From: Blastococcus sp. URHD0036
Lineage (GTDB): Bacteria; Actinomycetota; Actinomycetes; Mycobacteriales; Geodermatophilaceae
Length of the DNA: 64,000 nucleotides
Assembly (NCBI RefSeq): GCF_000701365.1
Contig: NZ_JNIK01000011.1
Location: 248,001-312,000, forward strand
Direction of reading: 5' to 3'
Below, piece by piece: positions 20,367 through 30,157 of the stretch. The notes under the pieces are model-generated. The model did not search any database, was not told the DNA's origin, and saw only the letters and a program-made list of their open reading frames with translations. The stretch's first letter is position 1, and each line of letters opens with the position of its first letter. Both the position numbers and the translations under genes were made by a program.

Positions 20367-20980
20367 TTCCCCAGCACGAGGCTCATCGCCTCGGCGCGCG
20401 TGGCCGCGCTGTCGCGGAACATGCCCCGCACCGCGGAGGTGACCGTGGAGGAGCCGGGCTTGCGGATGCCGCGCATGCCCATGCACAGGTGCTCGGCCTC
20501 GACGATGACGATGACGCCGCGCGGCTTCAGGACGTCGTTGAGCGCGTCGGCGATCTGCCGGGTCATCCGCTCCTGCACCTGCGGGCGCCGGGCGTAGATG
20601 TCGACCAGCCGCGCGAGCTTCGACAGGCCGGTCACCCGGCCGTCCTCGCCGGGGATGTAGCCGACGTGCGCGACGCCGTGGAAGGGCACCAGGTGGTGCT
20701 CGCAGGTCGAGTACATCGGGATGTCCTTCACCAGGACCAGCTCGTCGTGGTCCTCGTCGAACACCGTGGCGAGGACCTCGGCCGGGTCCTGCCAGAGCCC
20801 GGCGAACGTCTCGGCGTAGGCGCGGGCCACCCGCCCGGGGGTGTTCTGCAGCCCGGGGCGGTCCGGGTCCTCCCCCACGGCGATGAGCAGCTCGCGGACG
20901 GCGGCCTCGGCCCGGGCGTGGTCGATCGTGCCGGGGACGGGGCGCACCTCGTCCTCGGCCTCCTCCGGGATCTCGCTCAC
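20363..20980 (-). CDS. folE: GTP cyclohydrolase I
   Basis: First folate enzyme, converting GTP to dihydroneopterin triphosphate. The 205-residue protein has [12 protein letters not shown] (zinc Cys/His ligands), [20 protein letters not shown] and [17 protein letters not shown] with the second zinc cysteine. The GTG at 20980 follows GAGGAG by 7 nt. It is the first gene of folE-folP-folB-folK-DUF3180. The gap to ftsH is 48 bp, so read-through from ftsH is possible. Confidence 0.96.
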   Translation of the reverse strand: MSEIPEEAEDEVRPVPGTIDHARAEAAVRELLIAVGEDPDRPGLQNTPGRVARAYAETFAGLWQDPAEVLATVFDEDHDELVLVKDIPMYSTCEHHLVPFHGVAHVGYIPGEDGRVTGLSKLARLVDIYARRPQVQERMTRQIADALNDVLKPRGVIVIVEAEHLCMGMRGIRKPGSSTVTSAVRGMFRDSAATRAEAMSLVLGK

Positions 20981-21028
20981 GGCTGGGCTCCTCGCTGCGG
21001 CGCTGCTACGACCTGGGAACTGACCAGC

Positions 21029-23038
21029 TCACCGTTGCACGGGCGCGCCGACGTCGCCCACCGGGGTGGACCCGCCGGACACGTGTCCGTTGCCGTTGCT
21101 GCCGTTGGCGAGCCCGGCCCGCTCCGTGGGCGTCAGCACCGGCGGCTGGTCGGAGGGGGTGCGCTTGCCGAAGCCGTTGTACGGCGCGAGCGAGGGACGC
21201 TTGGTGACCGGCGCGCAGATGCGGGCCATGTCCTCCTTGGTCAGCGTCTCCTTCTCCATCAGCTCGAGGACGAGCTGGTCGAGGACCGCCCGGTACTCGA
21301 CCAGGATCTCCCAGGCCTCGTCGTGCGCGGCCTCGATCAGCGCGCGCACCTCGGCGTCGATGTCGGCGGCGACGGCCTCGGAGTAGTCCGGCCGCGAGCC
21401 CATGTCCCGGCCGAGGAACGGCTCGGAGTCGGTGCTGCCGTACTTCACCGCGCCGAGCTTGGCGCTCATGCCGTACTGGGTGACCATCGCGCGGGCCATC
21501 GACGTGGCCTTCTCGATGTCGTTGCCGGCGCCGGTGGTCGGCTCGTGGAAGACCAGTTCCTCGGCCGCGCGCCCACCGAGGGCGTAGGCGAGGGTGTCGA
21601 TCATCTCCGAGCGGGTCTGGGTGTACTTGTCCTCGGTCGGCAGCACGAGCGTGTGCCCGAGCGAGCGGCCGCGCGGCAGGATCGTCACCTTGTGCACCGG
21701 GTCCAGGTTGGGCAGTGCGTGCGCCACGAGAGCGTGCCCGCCCTCGTGGTAGGCGGTGACCTTCTTCTCCTTCTCGCTCATCGCCCGCGTCTTGCGCTCC
21801 GGGCCGGCGAGGACGCGGTCGATCGCCTCCTCGAGGGCGGCGTCGTTGATCACCGTGCCGCCGTGACGGGCGGTGAGCAGCGCGCCCTCGTTCAGGACGT
21901 TCGCGAGATCGGCACCGGTGAAGCCCGGCGTCCGGCGGGCGAGGGTCTCCAGGTCGACGTCCGGCGCGAGCGGCTTGCCCTTCGCGTGGACGGCGAGGAT
22001 CGCCTTGCGGCCGAGCAGGTCGGGCCGGTCGACGGCGATCTGGCGGTCGAACCGGCCGGGGCGCAGCAGCGCCGGGTCGAGGATGTCCGGCCGGTTGGTG
22101 GCGGCGATCATGATGACGCCGCCCTTGACGTCGAAGCCGTCCATCTCGACCAGCATCTGGTTGAGGGTCTGCTCGCGCTCGTCGTGCCCGCCGCCCATGC
22201 CGGCGCCGCGGTGGCGGCCGACGGCGTCGATCTCGTCGACGAAGATGATCGCCGGCGCGTTCTGCTTGGCCTGCTCGAACAGGTCGCGGACCCGGCTGGC
22301 ACCGACACCGACGAACATCTCGACGAAGTCCGAGCCGGAGATCGTGAAGAAGGGGACGCCGGCCTCGCCGGCGACCGCGCGGGCCAGCAGCGTCTTGCCG
22401 GTCCCGGGCGGGCCGAACAGCAGCACGCCCTTCGGGATCTTCGCGCCGACGGCCTGGAACTTCACCGGGTTGGCGAGGAAGTCCTTGATCTCCTGGAGCT
22501 CCTCGATCGCCTCGTCGGCGCCGGCGACGTCGGAGAACGTCGTCTTCGGGGTGTCCTTGGTGATCTGCTTGGCCTTGGACTTGCCGAAGGCCATGACCCC
22601 GCGGCCACCGCCCTGCATCGAGTTGAACAGCCAGAACAGCAGGAGCAGGAGGATGACGAACGGCAGGAAGCTGATGAGGACGCTGACGAGGACGTTCTCC
22701 TGCGTCACGTTGGTGTCGAAGTCGACGCCGTCGCCGTCGCCCGTGCCGTTCTCGCCGGAGACGAGCTGGAAGATGTCGTCGGAGGCGCCGGCCGGGTACG
22801 ACGTCGTGATCTTGTCGCTGCCCTCGACCGGGTTCGTCAGCTCGAGGTCGAGCGTCTGTTCCTTGTCGTTGATCGTGACCTTCTCGACGTTGCCGTCGGA
22901 GATCTGTTCGAGGGCCGTGGCCGTGGAGACGCTCTTGTAGTCACCACCGCCGCTGAACAGCGTGGAGAAGCCCACCGCCAGCAGCACGACGAGGACGACC
23001 CAGAACCACACGGAGCGGAAGATCTTCTTGCGTTCCAT
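21029..23038 (-). CDS. ftsH: ATP-dependent zinc metalloprotease FtsH
   Basis: Membrane-bound AAA+ protease for quality control of membrane proteins. The 669-residue protein has TM1 at about 9-28, a periplasmic domain, TM2 at about 117-139, Walker A GPPGTGKT at 209-216, Walker B IIFVDEID, the second region of homology and the zinc site HEGGH at 431-435. A further metal ligand probably lies in [13 protein letters not shown]. The C-terminal tail is Gly/Asn-rich. The ATG at 23038 gives [15 protein letters not shown]. No clear Shine-Dalgarno is seen. Confidence 0.97.
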   Translation of the reverse strand: MERKKIFRSVWFWVVLVVLLAVGFSTLFSGGGDYKSVSTATALEQISDGNVEKVTINDKEQTLDLELTNPVEGSDKITTSYPAGASDDIFQLVSGENGTGDGDGVDFDTNVTQENVLVSVLISFLPFVILLLLLFWLFNSMQGGGRGVMAFGKSKAKQITKDTPKTTFSDVAGADEAIEELQEIKDFLANPVKFQAVGAKIPKGVLLFGPPGTGKTLLARAVAGEAGVPFFTISGSDFVEMFVGVGASRVRDLFEQAKQNAPAIIFVDEIDAVGRHRGAGMGGGHDEREQTLNQMLVEMDGFDVKGGVIMIAATNRPDILDPALLRPGRFDRQIAVDRPDLLGRKAILAVHAKGKPLAPDVDLETLARRTPGFTGADLANVLNEGALLTARHGGTVINDAALEEAIDRVLAGPERKTRAMSEKEKKVTAYHEGGHALVAHALPNLDPVHKVTILPRGRSLGHTLVLPTEDKYTQTRSEMIDTLAYALGGRAAEELVFHEPTTGAGNDIEKATSMARAMVTQYGMSAKLGAVKYGSTDSEPFLGRDMGSRPDYSEAVAADIDAEVRALIEAAHDEAWEILVEYRAVLDQLVLELMEKETLTKEDMARICAPVTKRPSLAPYNGFGKRTPSDQPPVLTPTERAGLANGSNGNGHVSGGSTPVGDVGAPVQR

Positions 23039-23333
23039 ACACCGATGCCGGGCGACCCGAGGGCCAGCCCGTCGACCCTCCTGATCGTCCCGGGGACGCC
23101 CCCTGCGCGGCGGGCGGGCACCCGTGCGCGTCGGTGCAGCGTCGTTGCGATCGACGGTACACCGGGCACCCTGGCCAAACCCTCCACGAGAACTGTGAAC
23201 CACCCGGATGCGCAGCGATCATTCTGCGGTCCTCCGGACCGCACCGCGGCCAGGTGCCGTCCCCGACTGCTGCTGAGCCCCACCGCCGCACCCGGCGGGG
23301 ACCCTCCGGGCCCGCCACCGGGCACGGCCACCC
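23039..23333. other. Intergenic region between ftsH and hpt
   Basis: A 295-bp gap on an otherwise tightly packed strand. It presumably holds the ftsH promoter and the end of the hpt transcript. No convincing gene, strong hairpin or known operator was seen. Confidence 0.5.
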
Positions 23334-23921
23334 CTAACTGGAATAGACCTCGGGCTTGAGGGTGGCGATGTAGGGCAGGTCGCGGTAGCGCTCGGCGTAG
23401 TCCAGCCCGTAGCCGATGACGAACTCGTTCGGGATGTCGAAGCCGATGTACTTCACCGGCACCTCCACCTTGACCGCGTCGGGCTTGCGCAGCAGGGCGC
23501 AGACCTCGAGGGACGCCGGCGAGCGACCGCCCAGGTTCTTGAGCAGCCACGAGAGGGTCAGCCCGGAGTCGATGATGTCCTCGAGCACGAGGACGTGCTT
23601 GCCGGTGATGTCGCGGTCCAGGTCCTTGAGGATCCGGACGACACCCGAGGAGCTGGTGGCGCTGCCGTAGGACGAGACGGCCATGAACTCCATCTGCGTG
23701 GGCAGCTGGAGGGCCCGGGCGAAGTCGCTCATGAAGAGGACCGCGCCCTTGAGGACGCCGACCAGCAGCACCTCCTTGCCGGAGTAGTCGCGGGCGACCT
23801 GCACGGCGAGCTCGGCGATCTTCGCCTGGATCTGCTCCTCGCTGAGCAGGACGTGGTCGATGTCGGGCCCGTATCCGTGGTCGGGACCGAGTCCCCCGGT
23901 GGTGCTGTCGGGGTCCGTCAC
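23334..23921 (-). CDS. hpt: Hypoxanthine phosphoribosyltransferase
   Basis: Purine salvage enzyme using PRPP. The 195-residue protein has the PRPP loop [38 protein letters not shown] and the C-terminal [21 protein letters not shown] base-binding region. GTG at 23921 overlaps the tilS stop (GTGA), the same tilS-hpt coupling as in many bacteria. Confidence 0.95.
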   Translation of the reverse strand: MTDPDSTTGGLGPDHGYGPDIDHVLLSEEQIQAKIAELAVQVARDYSGKEVLLVGVLKGAVLFMSDFARALQLPTQMEFMAVSSYGSATSSSGVVRILKDLDRDITGKHVLVLEDIIDSGLTLSWLLKNLGGRSPASLEVCALLRKPDAVKVEVPVKYIGFDIPNEFVIGYGLDYAERYRDLPYIATLKPEVYSS

Positions 23922-24946
23922 GCGGGTTGCTCCTCGGGGGGTGCGGTTCCTGGGTCGCCACCGCGGTGGACCGGCGGCAGCACGACCAGAGTGCCAGACG
24001 TCCGCACCACGCCCGCCCCGCCGGGTAGGTCCACCCGGCCCTGACCGCGCCAGTGCGTGACCAGTGTCTCCACCGCGTGCAGGTGGACGGCCTGCAGGTC
24101 GCCGATCCCCGCTGCGCGCAGCCAGCCGCGCAGCACCCGCCGGCGCAGCGCCGCGGGCAGCGGCTCCAGCGGACGCACGGGCAGGCTCCCGTCCCCGGCC
24201 TCGCCGGCCAGCCGGGCCAGCTCCGCCGCGGCCAGCCCGTCGAGGGCGTCCAGGTCCTCGCGCAGCAGCCCGGCGGTGCGCGCCAGCGCCGGCGCCACTC
24301 CGCCGCCGAGGACCTCCTCGAGCAGCGGGAGGACCGCGGTGCGCAGCCGGACGCGGGTGTACGCGGGGTCGGTGTTCCACGGGTCGTCCCAGACGGGCAG
24401 CCCCTGGTCGGCGCAGGCACGCCGGGTCGTCTCGCGGCGCACCCCCAGCAGCGGCCGCCACCAGAGCACGCCGTCGTCCTCCCGCTCGGCGACCATGCCG
24501 GCCAGCGAGCGGGGCCCGGACCCGCGCCCCAGGCCGAGCAGGACGGTCTCCGCCTGGTCGTCGAGGGTGTGCCCGAGGGCGACGCGGGCACCGAGCCCGC
24601 GGGCGACCTCGCTCATCACCGCGTACCGCGCGGTACGGGCGGCCGCCTCGGGCCCGCCGGCACCGCCCACCTCGGCGGACACCACCCGCACGGGGTCGAG
24701 GCCGAGGTCGCGCAGCAGCGCCGCCGTCCGCCCGGCCCGGTCGGCCGATCCCGGCTGCAGGCCGTGGTCGACGGTCACGCCGCCGACCCGCACACCGGCG
24801 GCCTGGGCCTCGAAGGCCAGGGCGGCGGCGAGGCCGACGGAGTCCGCTCCCCCGCTGCAGGCGGCGAGCACCGGCCGGTCCGAGGACCGCAGGCCGGACC
24901 GGACCGCGGACCGCAGGGTGGCGACCGCGCGGGGAGGCCCGCTCAT
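23918..24946 (-). CDS. tilS: tRNA(Ile)-lysidine synthetase
   Basis: Modifies C34 of tRNA-Ile(CAU) to lysidine. The 342-residue protein has the PP-loop [16 protein letters not shown] at about 29-44, [30 protein letters not shown] and the [10 protein letters not shown] segment. The C-terminal tRNA-binding part is short, as in other actinobacteria. It is followed by hpt with a 4-bp overlap. Confidence 0.93.
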   Translation of the reverse strand: MSGPPRAVATLRSAVRSGLRSSDRPVLAACSGGADSVGLAAALAFEAQAAGVRVGGVTVDHGLQPGSADRAGRTAALLRDLGLDPVRVVSAEVGGAGGPEAAARTARYAVMSEVARGLGARVALGHTLDDQAETVLLGLGRGSGPRSLAGMVAEREDDGVLWWRPLLGVRRETTRRACADQGLPVWDDPWNTDPAYTRVRLRTAVLPLLEEVLGGGVAPALARTAGLLREDLDALDGLAAAELARLAGEAGDGSLPVRPLEPLPAALRRRVLRGWLRAAGIGDLQAVHLHAVETLVTHWRGQGRVDLPGGAGVVRTSGTLVVLPPVHRGGDPGTAPPEEQPA

Positions 24947-24953
24947 GCCCGTC

Positions 24954-26045
24954 TCAGGCGGGGATGGCCGGGCGGCCGATCACGCGCTCGACCCAGCGCG
25001 CCGGCTCGGTCAGCTCCTCGATCCGCGGCAGCGCCTCGGGGCCCGACCAGACCCGGTTGAAGCCCTCCATGCCGACCAGGTCGACGACGCCGCCGACGAA
25101 GACCCGGCCGTCGGCGTACTGCTTCATCTTCTGCTCCAGCCCCAGGAGCCGGCGCAGCACGCGGTCGACGGGGCCGCGGCCCTTACGCCGCTGGGCGAAC
25201 CGCTTGCGCAGCGTGCGCACCGAGGGCACGACGTCGGGGCCGACGCCGTCCATCACGTACTCGGCGTGCCCCTCGACGAGGCTCATCACGGCGGTCACGC
25301 GGTCGAGCACCGCCCGCTGCGCGGGGTCGCTGACCAGCGCCATCAGGCCCTGCGGCTCGTCGCCGTCACCGTCGCCGCCCCGGACGGCGTCGCCGAGGCT
25401 GCGGACGACGTCACGCAGCCGGTCCCGCAGCACGTCGGCGTCCAGGTCGGTCGCCTCGACGAACTCGGCGATCAGGGACTCGAGGTGGCCCTGCAGCCAC
25501 GGGACGCCGGTGAACTGCAGTTGGTGGGTGACCTCGTGCAGGCAGACCCAGAGCCGGAAGTCGCTGGGGTCCACGCCCAGCCGGCGCTCCGCGTCGACGA
25601 TGTTCGGGGCCACGAGCAGCAGCCGGCCGCCGGTGCCGAAGACCTCGTACTGGCCGAGCACGCGCGAGGAGAGGAAGGACAGCAGCGCGCCGGCCTGCAC
25701 GCCCGTGGCGCGCGAGCCGATCGCGGTCGCGATGGCGCCGGGGCGGGAGCCCTGCTTCTCGGCGAGGGCGTCGACCAGGGGGTCCATCAGCGCCGACATG
25801 CCGGCCGTGTTGGCGTCGACCCAGCCGGGCCGGTCGACGACGGCGACCTCGGGCACCGGGCCGCCGGGGACCGGGCGCAGGCCGGTGAGCGCCTCGACGT
25901 GCGCGATCGCGGTGGCGGCCGCCTCGTGGAGTTCCCGGACGACGGCGGCGGCCTCCTCCCGCGTCGTCTGCGGACCCGCGCTGACCAGCCGGCGGGCGGT
26001 GCGTCCGGCGAGGTCCCAGTCGACCATCGAGGAGGCGCTGCTCAT
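24954..26045 (-). CDS. DUF2342 zinc-dependent metalloprotease (Rv3626c family)
   Basis: A 363-residue soluble protein of the actinobacterial family annotated as zinc-dependent or F420-biosynthesis-associated metalloprotease. The zincin motif HEVTH is in WVCLHEVTHQLQFTGVPWL at about 190-210, with a distal glutamate in LVEGHAEYVMDGVG as a likely third ligand. It stays next to tilS and dacB as in M. tuberculosis. The physiological substrate is unknown. The ATG at 26045 gives MSSASSMVDWDLA. Confidence 0.85.
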   Translation of the reverse strand: MSSASSMVDWDLAGRTARRLVSAGPQTTREEAAAVVRELHEAAATAIAHVEALTGLRPVPGGPVPEVAVVDRPGWVDANTAGMSALMDPLVDALAEKQGSRPGAIATAIGSRATGVQAGALLSFLSSRVLGQYEVFGTGGRLLLVAPNIVDAERRLGVDPSDFRLWVCLHEVTHQLQFTGVPWLQGHLESLIAEFVEATDLDADVLRDRLRDVVRSLGDAVRGGDGDGDEPQGLMALVSDPAQRAVLDRVTAVMSLVEGHAEYVMDGVGPDVVPSVRTLRKRFAQRRKGRGPVDRVLRRLLGLEQKMKQYADGRVFVGGVVDLVGMEGFNRVWSGPEALPRIEELTEPARWVERVIGRPAIPA

Positions 26046-26081
26046 CGGCTCACCGTACGCGCGCCGACCGTCCGGGAGCCG

Positions 26082-27509
26082 TCACGAGCAGCCGCAGGCG
26101 GCCAGGGCCGACGCGGCGTCGTCGAGCGCCGCCTCGGCCGGCGCCTCGCCGCCGGAGACGCCGTCGGCGAGGAACGCGAAGGCCAGGAGCCGACCGTCCG
26201 CGGTGACGACGGTGCCGGCCAGCGCGTGCACGCCCAGCAGCGTCCCGGTCTTGCCGCGCACGGCGCCGGGCGCGGTCGCGGGGTCGTCGTCCCCGCGCTC
26301 GGCGAGGGTGCCGTCGTAGCCGGCGACCGCCAGCCCGGAGACGAGCGCCGAGAGGTCCGGCGCGGAGCCGTCGGCGGCGGCGGTCAGGAGCCCGGTGAGC
26401 AGCGCCGCGGGCACCCGGTCGACGGCCGACAGGCCGCTGCCGTCGGCGAGGGTCACCCCCTCGAGGTCGAAGCCGGCCTCGTCCAGCGCGGCGGGGACGG
26501 CCTCGGCCACGCCGTCGAAGGTGGCGGGCAGGTCGCGGGCCAGGGCCACGTGCCGGCCGAGGGCCTCGGCGAGCAGGTTGTCCGACTGCGCCAGCGTCTG
26601 CTCGACCAGGCGGGCGACCGGCGCCGAGCGGACGCTGCCGAGCTCCCGTGCCCCCTCGGGCGCGTCGCCCAGCCGGACGGTCGCCTCGGGGACGCCGAGG
26701 GCCTCGGCGAGGGCGCGCCCGGCGTCGGTGCCCGGGGCGCCGCTGCGCTGGGGGCTGCCGGGTGCGATCCGGGCGCCGTCCACCGCCGTGGCCGTGACGG
26801 GCGCGGCGTAGGTCGAGGGGGCGTCACCCGGCCCCCACCCGGGAGCCGTCAGCGGGCCGGTGAAGAGCCCGTTGTCGACGACGACGCTCGTCACGGGGAT
26901 CCCCCCGAGGGTCTGCTGCACCTGGCCGGCGAGGTCGGCGACCGTGGGGGCGCCCGGATAGGTCAGCGAGGGGTCGGTCGTGGACAGCGTCGGATCGCCG
27001 CCACCGACGAGGACCACCTCGCCGGGGGCCGCGCCGGCCACGACGGTCGTGGTGAACGTCCGCTCCGGGCCGAGGGTGGTCAGTGCCGCCGCGGCGGTCA
27101 ACAGCTTGGCGGTGGAGGCCGGGACCGCAGGGCGCTCGCCGTCCCGGTCCAGCAGGACGTCGCCGGTGGCGACGTCCACCACGACCGCCGCGGGGGCCGC
27201 ACCGAGCGCGGAGCTGTCCAGCGCCGGCGCCAGCGCCGCGTCGAGCGCGGCCGGGTCGGGGGCCGGCGCGTCGGCGGACAGGGCCGCCAGGACCGGGGCG
27301 GCCTCCCCCACGTCGGGCAGCTGGGCACCCGCGACCCCGGTGTCGCCGGACTGCTCGGCCGCGTCGTCCCCGCCGGTCGAGCGCACCGCCCAGACGGCGG
27401 CGAGGGCGATCACCACGACCAGCGCCAGGAGGGCCAGGACCAGCCGCCGGCGGAAGCGCGAGTACTTCGGCGTGACGGTCGTCGAACCGCTCGACGCGAT
27501 GGTGTCCAC
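26082..27509 (-). CDS. dacB: D-alanyl-D-alanine carboxypeptidase/endopeptidase (PBP4, peptidase S13)
   Basis: Trims peptidoglycan stem peptides outside the membrane. The 475-residue protein has one N-terminal membrane anchor (about 23-42) and the three penicillin-binding motifs: S132-T-A-K in [12 protein letters not shown] in [12 protein letters not shown], and KTG in [19 protein letters not shown] at 27509 is chosen because GGAGG lies 11 nt upstream. An in-frame GTG at 27557, 8 bp from the divergent ppa start, is the alternative. It matches Rv3627c in position. Confidence 0.9.
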   Translation of the reverse strand: MDTIASSGSTTVTPKYSRFRRRLVLALLALVVVIALAAVWAVRSTGGDDAAEQSGDTGVAGAQLPDVGEAAPVLAALSADAPAPDPAALDAALAPALDSSALGAAPAAVVVDVATGDVLLDRDGERPAVPASTAKLLTAAAALTTLGPERTFTTTVVAGAAPGEVVLVGGGDPTLSTTDPSLTYPGAPTVADLAGQVQQTLGGIPVTSVVVDNGLFTGPLTAPGWGPGDAPSTYAAPVTATAVDGARIAPGSPQRSGAPGTDAGRALAEALGVPEATVRLGDAPEGARELGSVRSAPVARLVEQTLAQSDNLLAEALGRHVALARDLPATFDGVAEAVPAALDEAGFDLEGVTLADGSGLSAVDRVPAALLTGLLTAAADGSAPDLSALVSGLAVAGYDGTLAERGDDDPATAPGAVRGKTGTLLGVHALAGTVVTADGRLLAFAFLADGVSGGEAPAEAALDDAASALAACGCS

Positions 27510-27565
27510 CCCCTGAGACCACCTCCGGCGCAGCAGCCGGGGCGTCGTGCGCCACACTACGACCC

Positions 27566-28060
27566 GTGCAGTTCGACGTGACGGTAGAGATCCCCAAGGG
27601 CCAGCGGAACAAGTACGAGCTGGACCACGCCACCGGCCGCATCCGCTTGGACCGGATGCTGTTCACCTCCACCCGCTATCCGGCGGACTACGGGTACATC
27701 GAGATGACCCTCGGTCAGGACGGCGACCCGCTCGACGCCCTGGTGCTCCTGGAGGAGCCGACCTTCCCCGGGTGCCTGATCACCTGCCGGGCGATCGGCA
27801 TGTTCCGCATGACCGACGAGGCGGGCGGGGACGACAAGGTCCTCACCGTCCCGGCCACCGACCCGCGGATGTCGCACCTCAAGGACATCACCGACGTCTC
27901 GGAGTTCGACCGGCTGGAGATCCAGCACTTCTTCGAGACCTACAAGGACCTCGAGCCGGGCAAGTCGGTCGAGGGTGCCGAGTGGGTCGGGCGCGCCGAG
28001 GCCGAGGCCGAGATCGAGGCCTCCATCCGGCGTGCCGCCGAGGCCGGCCCCCACCACTGA
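27566..28060 (+). CDS. ppa: Inorganic pyrophosphatase, family I
   Basis: Hydrolyses pyrophosphate from biosynthetic reactions. The 164-residue protein has [33 protein letters not shown] with the metal-binding Asp residues, and [28 protein letters not shown]. The GTG at 27566 is the conserved start ([12 protein letters not shown]). No ribosome binding site is evident. It is divergent from dacB, with a 56-bp gap between the chosen starts. Confidence 0.96.
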   Translation: MQFDVTVEIPKGQRNKYELDHATGRIRLDRMLFTSTRYPADYGYIEMTLGQDGDPLDALVLLEEPTFPGCLITCRAIGMFRMTDEAGGDDKVLTVPATDPRMSHLKDITDVSEFDRLEIQHFFETYKDLEPGKSVEGAEWVGRAEAEAEIEASIRRAAEAGPHH

Positions 28061-28120
28061 GAAAGGACCACCCTTCCCCCCACGCCTCGCAAGCTCGGCG
28101 CGGGCCCCTGAAGGGTGGCC
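28057..28120 (+). repeat. 3'-end hairpin repeat, copy B
   Basis: This copy starts at the ppa stop codon (CACTGAG, then AAGGACC). A 9-bp arm CCACCCTTC (28068-28076), a 33-nt loop (28077-28109) and the matching arm GAAGGGTGG (28110-28118) follow, again with an outer GG/CC pair and a bulged A. Copy A is at 12652-12717 on the other strand. The loop contains an inner CGCC/GGCG pairing. Confidence 0.8.
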
Positions 28121-28167
28121 GAACCCCTGGCCCTCCTCAGAGCGGCCGCCGAGCGCACGACGGACAT

Positions 28168-28203
28168 CGACGGCGGTGCACCCCCCGGGGTGCACCGCCG
28201 TCG
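28168..28203. terminator. Palindromic terminator between ppa and lipoprotein gene
   Basis: An almost perfect 36-bp palindrome (arm CGACGGCGGTGCACCCC) lies 26 bp before the end of the converging lipoprotein gene. Together with repeat copy B it makes two stacked hairpins after ppa. Confidence 0.8.
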
Positions 28204-28229
28204 GCGTGTCCGAGCCCCGAGGAGCCGGC

Positions 28230-28682
28230 TCAGCAGTTCGCCTGGCCCCACTCGTCGATCGCGCTGCCCGCGTCGACCAGCTCGGGCTGGAGGTCGAGCA
28301 CCTGCTGGGTCAACGCCGGGTCCGGCGTGGGGTCGGTGGGGTCCACCGTGGCGAGCAGGTCGCGCATGTCGCGGATCGCGGTGACGAAGCGCTCCCACTC
28401 GTCGGTGACGTCGTCGGGAGGCTGCACCTGCTCCATCTGGCCGACCACGTCGGTCAGCGTCTGCACGGCCGAGGCCGGGTCGGTGGACACCTCGCCGAGC
28501 TGTGTGATGACGTCCTGCAGGAGGACCGGGACGTCGGTGCAGAACGTCTCGTGCCGGGCGTCGTCGGAGGGCACGCGGGCCTCACCGCCGGCCGTGGCGC
28601 TGCCGGTCACCTCCGAGGTGCAGCCGGTCAGCAGGGCGGTGGCGACCGTCCCCAGCATCAGCATGATCGCGCGTCGTCTCAC
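28230..28682 (-). CDS. Small secreted lipoprotein of unknown function
   Basis: A 150-residue protein with a short signal peptide (VRRRAIMLMLGTVATALLTGC) and a lipobox ending at C21. The mature part is acidic and helical, with two cysteines (FCTDVP and the C-terminal QANC) that could form a disulfide. No domain is recognised. The GTG at 28682 follows a TANNNT hexamer (TACGGT) by 6 nt, so the message may be leaderless. It is a single gene between two hairpins and the amidohydrolase. Confidence 0.7.
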   Translation of the reverse strand: MRRRAIMLMLGTVATALLTGCTSEVTGSATAGGEARVPSDDARHETFCTDVPVLLQDVITQLGEVSTDPASAVQTLTDVVGQMEQVQPPDDVTDEWERFVTAIRDMRDLLATVDPTDPTPDPALTQQVLDLQPELVDAGSAIDEWGQANC

Positions 28683-28824
28683 GGCGGAACCGTAACGACC
28701 GCCAGCGGGCTCCCCCCGCACGTCCCCCGGGGACGACGACGCCGCGCCGGTGCACGGCCCCGGAGGACCGTGCACCGACGCGGCGGTCGGTTCTCGCCGC
28801 CCTCCTACGGGAGGGCGGTTCGAC

Positions 28825-30093
28825 TCAGGCCGTCTGGGCCTTCTGACGGAGGTCGTACAGCTTCCGCCACTCGTGCTTGGAGCGGATCTCGGTGTCGACG
28901 TCCGGGCTCAGCGCACGCAGGGCGCCGACCGTGGCGTCCTCCTTGGCGATGTGCTTGAACGGGTCGAGGCCGAAGAACCGGGTGGTGTTCTCCCAGAGGA
29001 TCTTGTGGACCTCGTCGTCCGGCACGCCGGACCCCTTCATCTCCGCGTTGACGAACTCGGGGGCGTTGGGCCAGATCGAGTCCGAGTGGGGGTAGTCGCA
29101 CTCCCACGCGATGATGTCGACACCGATGTCGTGGCGGACCTTGAGCGCGGTCGGGTCGGTGACGTAGCAGGCCAGCGAGTGCTCCTTGAAGATCTCGCTG
29201 GGCAGCTTGCCCTTGAAGTCGTGCCCCAGCCAGCGCTGGTTGGTGTAGTGCCGGTCGCAGCGGTCCAGGTAGAACGGGATCCAGCCGATGCCGGCCTCGG
29301 ACCAGGCGATCTTCAGGTCCGGGTACTTCGTCATCGCCCCGCCCCACAGCAGGTCCTGCGCGGCGAAGGTGGAGACCTGGGTGGCCAGGATGATGAAGTT
29401 GTCCAGGGGCGCCTCCGGGGCGCCGTTGATGGCGCCGAAGCCCTGGCCGATGTGCAGGCACACGACGACCTCCAGCTCCGACACCCGCTCGAAGAACGGC
29501 CCCCAGTACTCCAGGTCGTGGTAGCTCGGCAGGCCCTGCAGGTGCGGCAGCTCCGGCATCGTCACGGCCCGAACACCCTTGGCGGCGACCCGCTCCACCT
29601 CGGCGACCAGGGCCACCGGGTCCCAGACCGGCAGGATCGCGCACGGGATCATCCGGCCCGGGTACGCCGCGCACCACTCGTCGATGTGCCAGTCGTTGTA
29701 GGCCTTCAGCATGATCAGGGCGAGGTCCTTGTCCTTCGCCTCCTGGAAGTACCGCGCGCTGAAGCCGGCGAAGGACGGGAAGCACATCGACGCGAGGATC
29801 CCGTTGCGGTTCATGTCCGCGACGCGCTCGTGGATGTCATAGGCGCCCGGGCGCATCTCGGCGAAGGTCGCGGGGTTCAGGCCCCACTCCTCGTTCGGCC
29901 AGCCGACGACGGCGTTGAGGCCGACGGTCCCCATCGAGTTGCCCTGGAACCACCACTTCTCGTAGCCGTTCTCGTCCGGGATCGACTTCGGGGCCTCGTC
30001 CTTGTACTTCTCCGGGACGTGGTTCTTGAACATGTCGGGCGGCTCGACGACGTGGTCGTCGATACTGATCATGATCATGTCTTCGACGTTCAT
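28825..30093 (-). CDS. Amidohydrolase-2 family metal-dependent hydrolase
   Basis: A 422-residue TIM-barrel hydrolase of the aminocarboxymuconate-semialdehyde-decarboxylase/LigW-like superfamily. The N-terminal metal motif is ISIDDHVVEPPDMF (D-x-H variant). Further conserved points are VVCLHIGQG (His), WSEAGIGWIPFYLDR and WECDYPHSDSIWP (the catalytic Asp and His). The substrate is not evident; related proteins hydrolyse or decarboxylate aromatic or lactone compounds. ATG at 30093 has AGAGAGG upstream. The adjacent LLM oxidoreductase, 64 bp upstream on the same strand, suggests a shared catabolic step. Confidence 0.85.
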   Translation of the reverse strand: MNVEDMIMISIDDHVVEPPDMFKNHVPEKYKDEAPKSIPDENGYEKWWFQGNSMGTVGLNAVVGWPNEEWGLNPATFAEMRPGAYDIHERVADMNRNGILASMCFPSFAGFSARYFQEAKDKDLALIMLKAYNDWHIDEWCAAYPGRMIPCAILPVWDPVALVAEVERVAAKGVRAVTMPELPHLQGLPSYHDLEYWGPFFERVSELEVVVCLHIGQGFGAINGAPEAPLDNFIILATQVSTFAAQDLLWGGAMTKYPDLKIAWSEAGIGWIPFYLDRCDRHYTNQRWLGHDFKGKLPSEIFKEHSLACYVTDPTALKVRHDIGVDIIAWECDYPHSDSIWPNAPEFVNAEMKGSGVPDDEVHKILWENTTRFFGLDPFKHIAKEDATVGALRALSPDVDTEIRSKHEWRKLYDLRQKAQTA

Positions 30094-30157
30094 GCCCGTA
30101 CCTCTCTCATCTGCGACATCTGGGGGGATCGGTGTGCTGGCCGGTGCGCGGTGGGGG

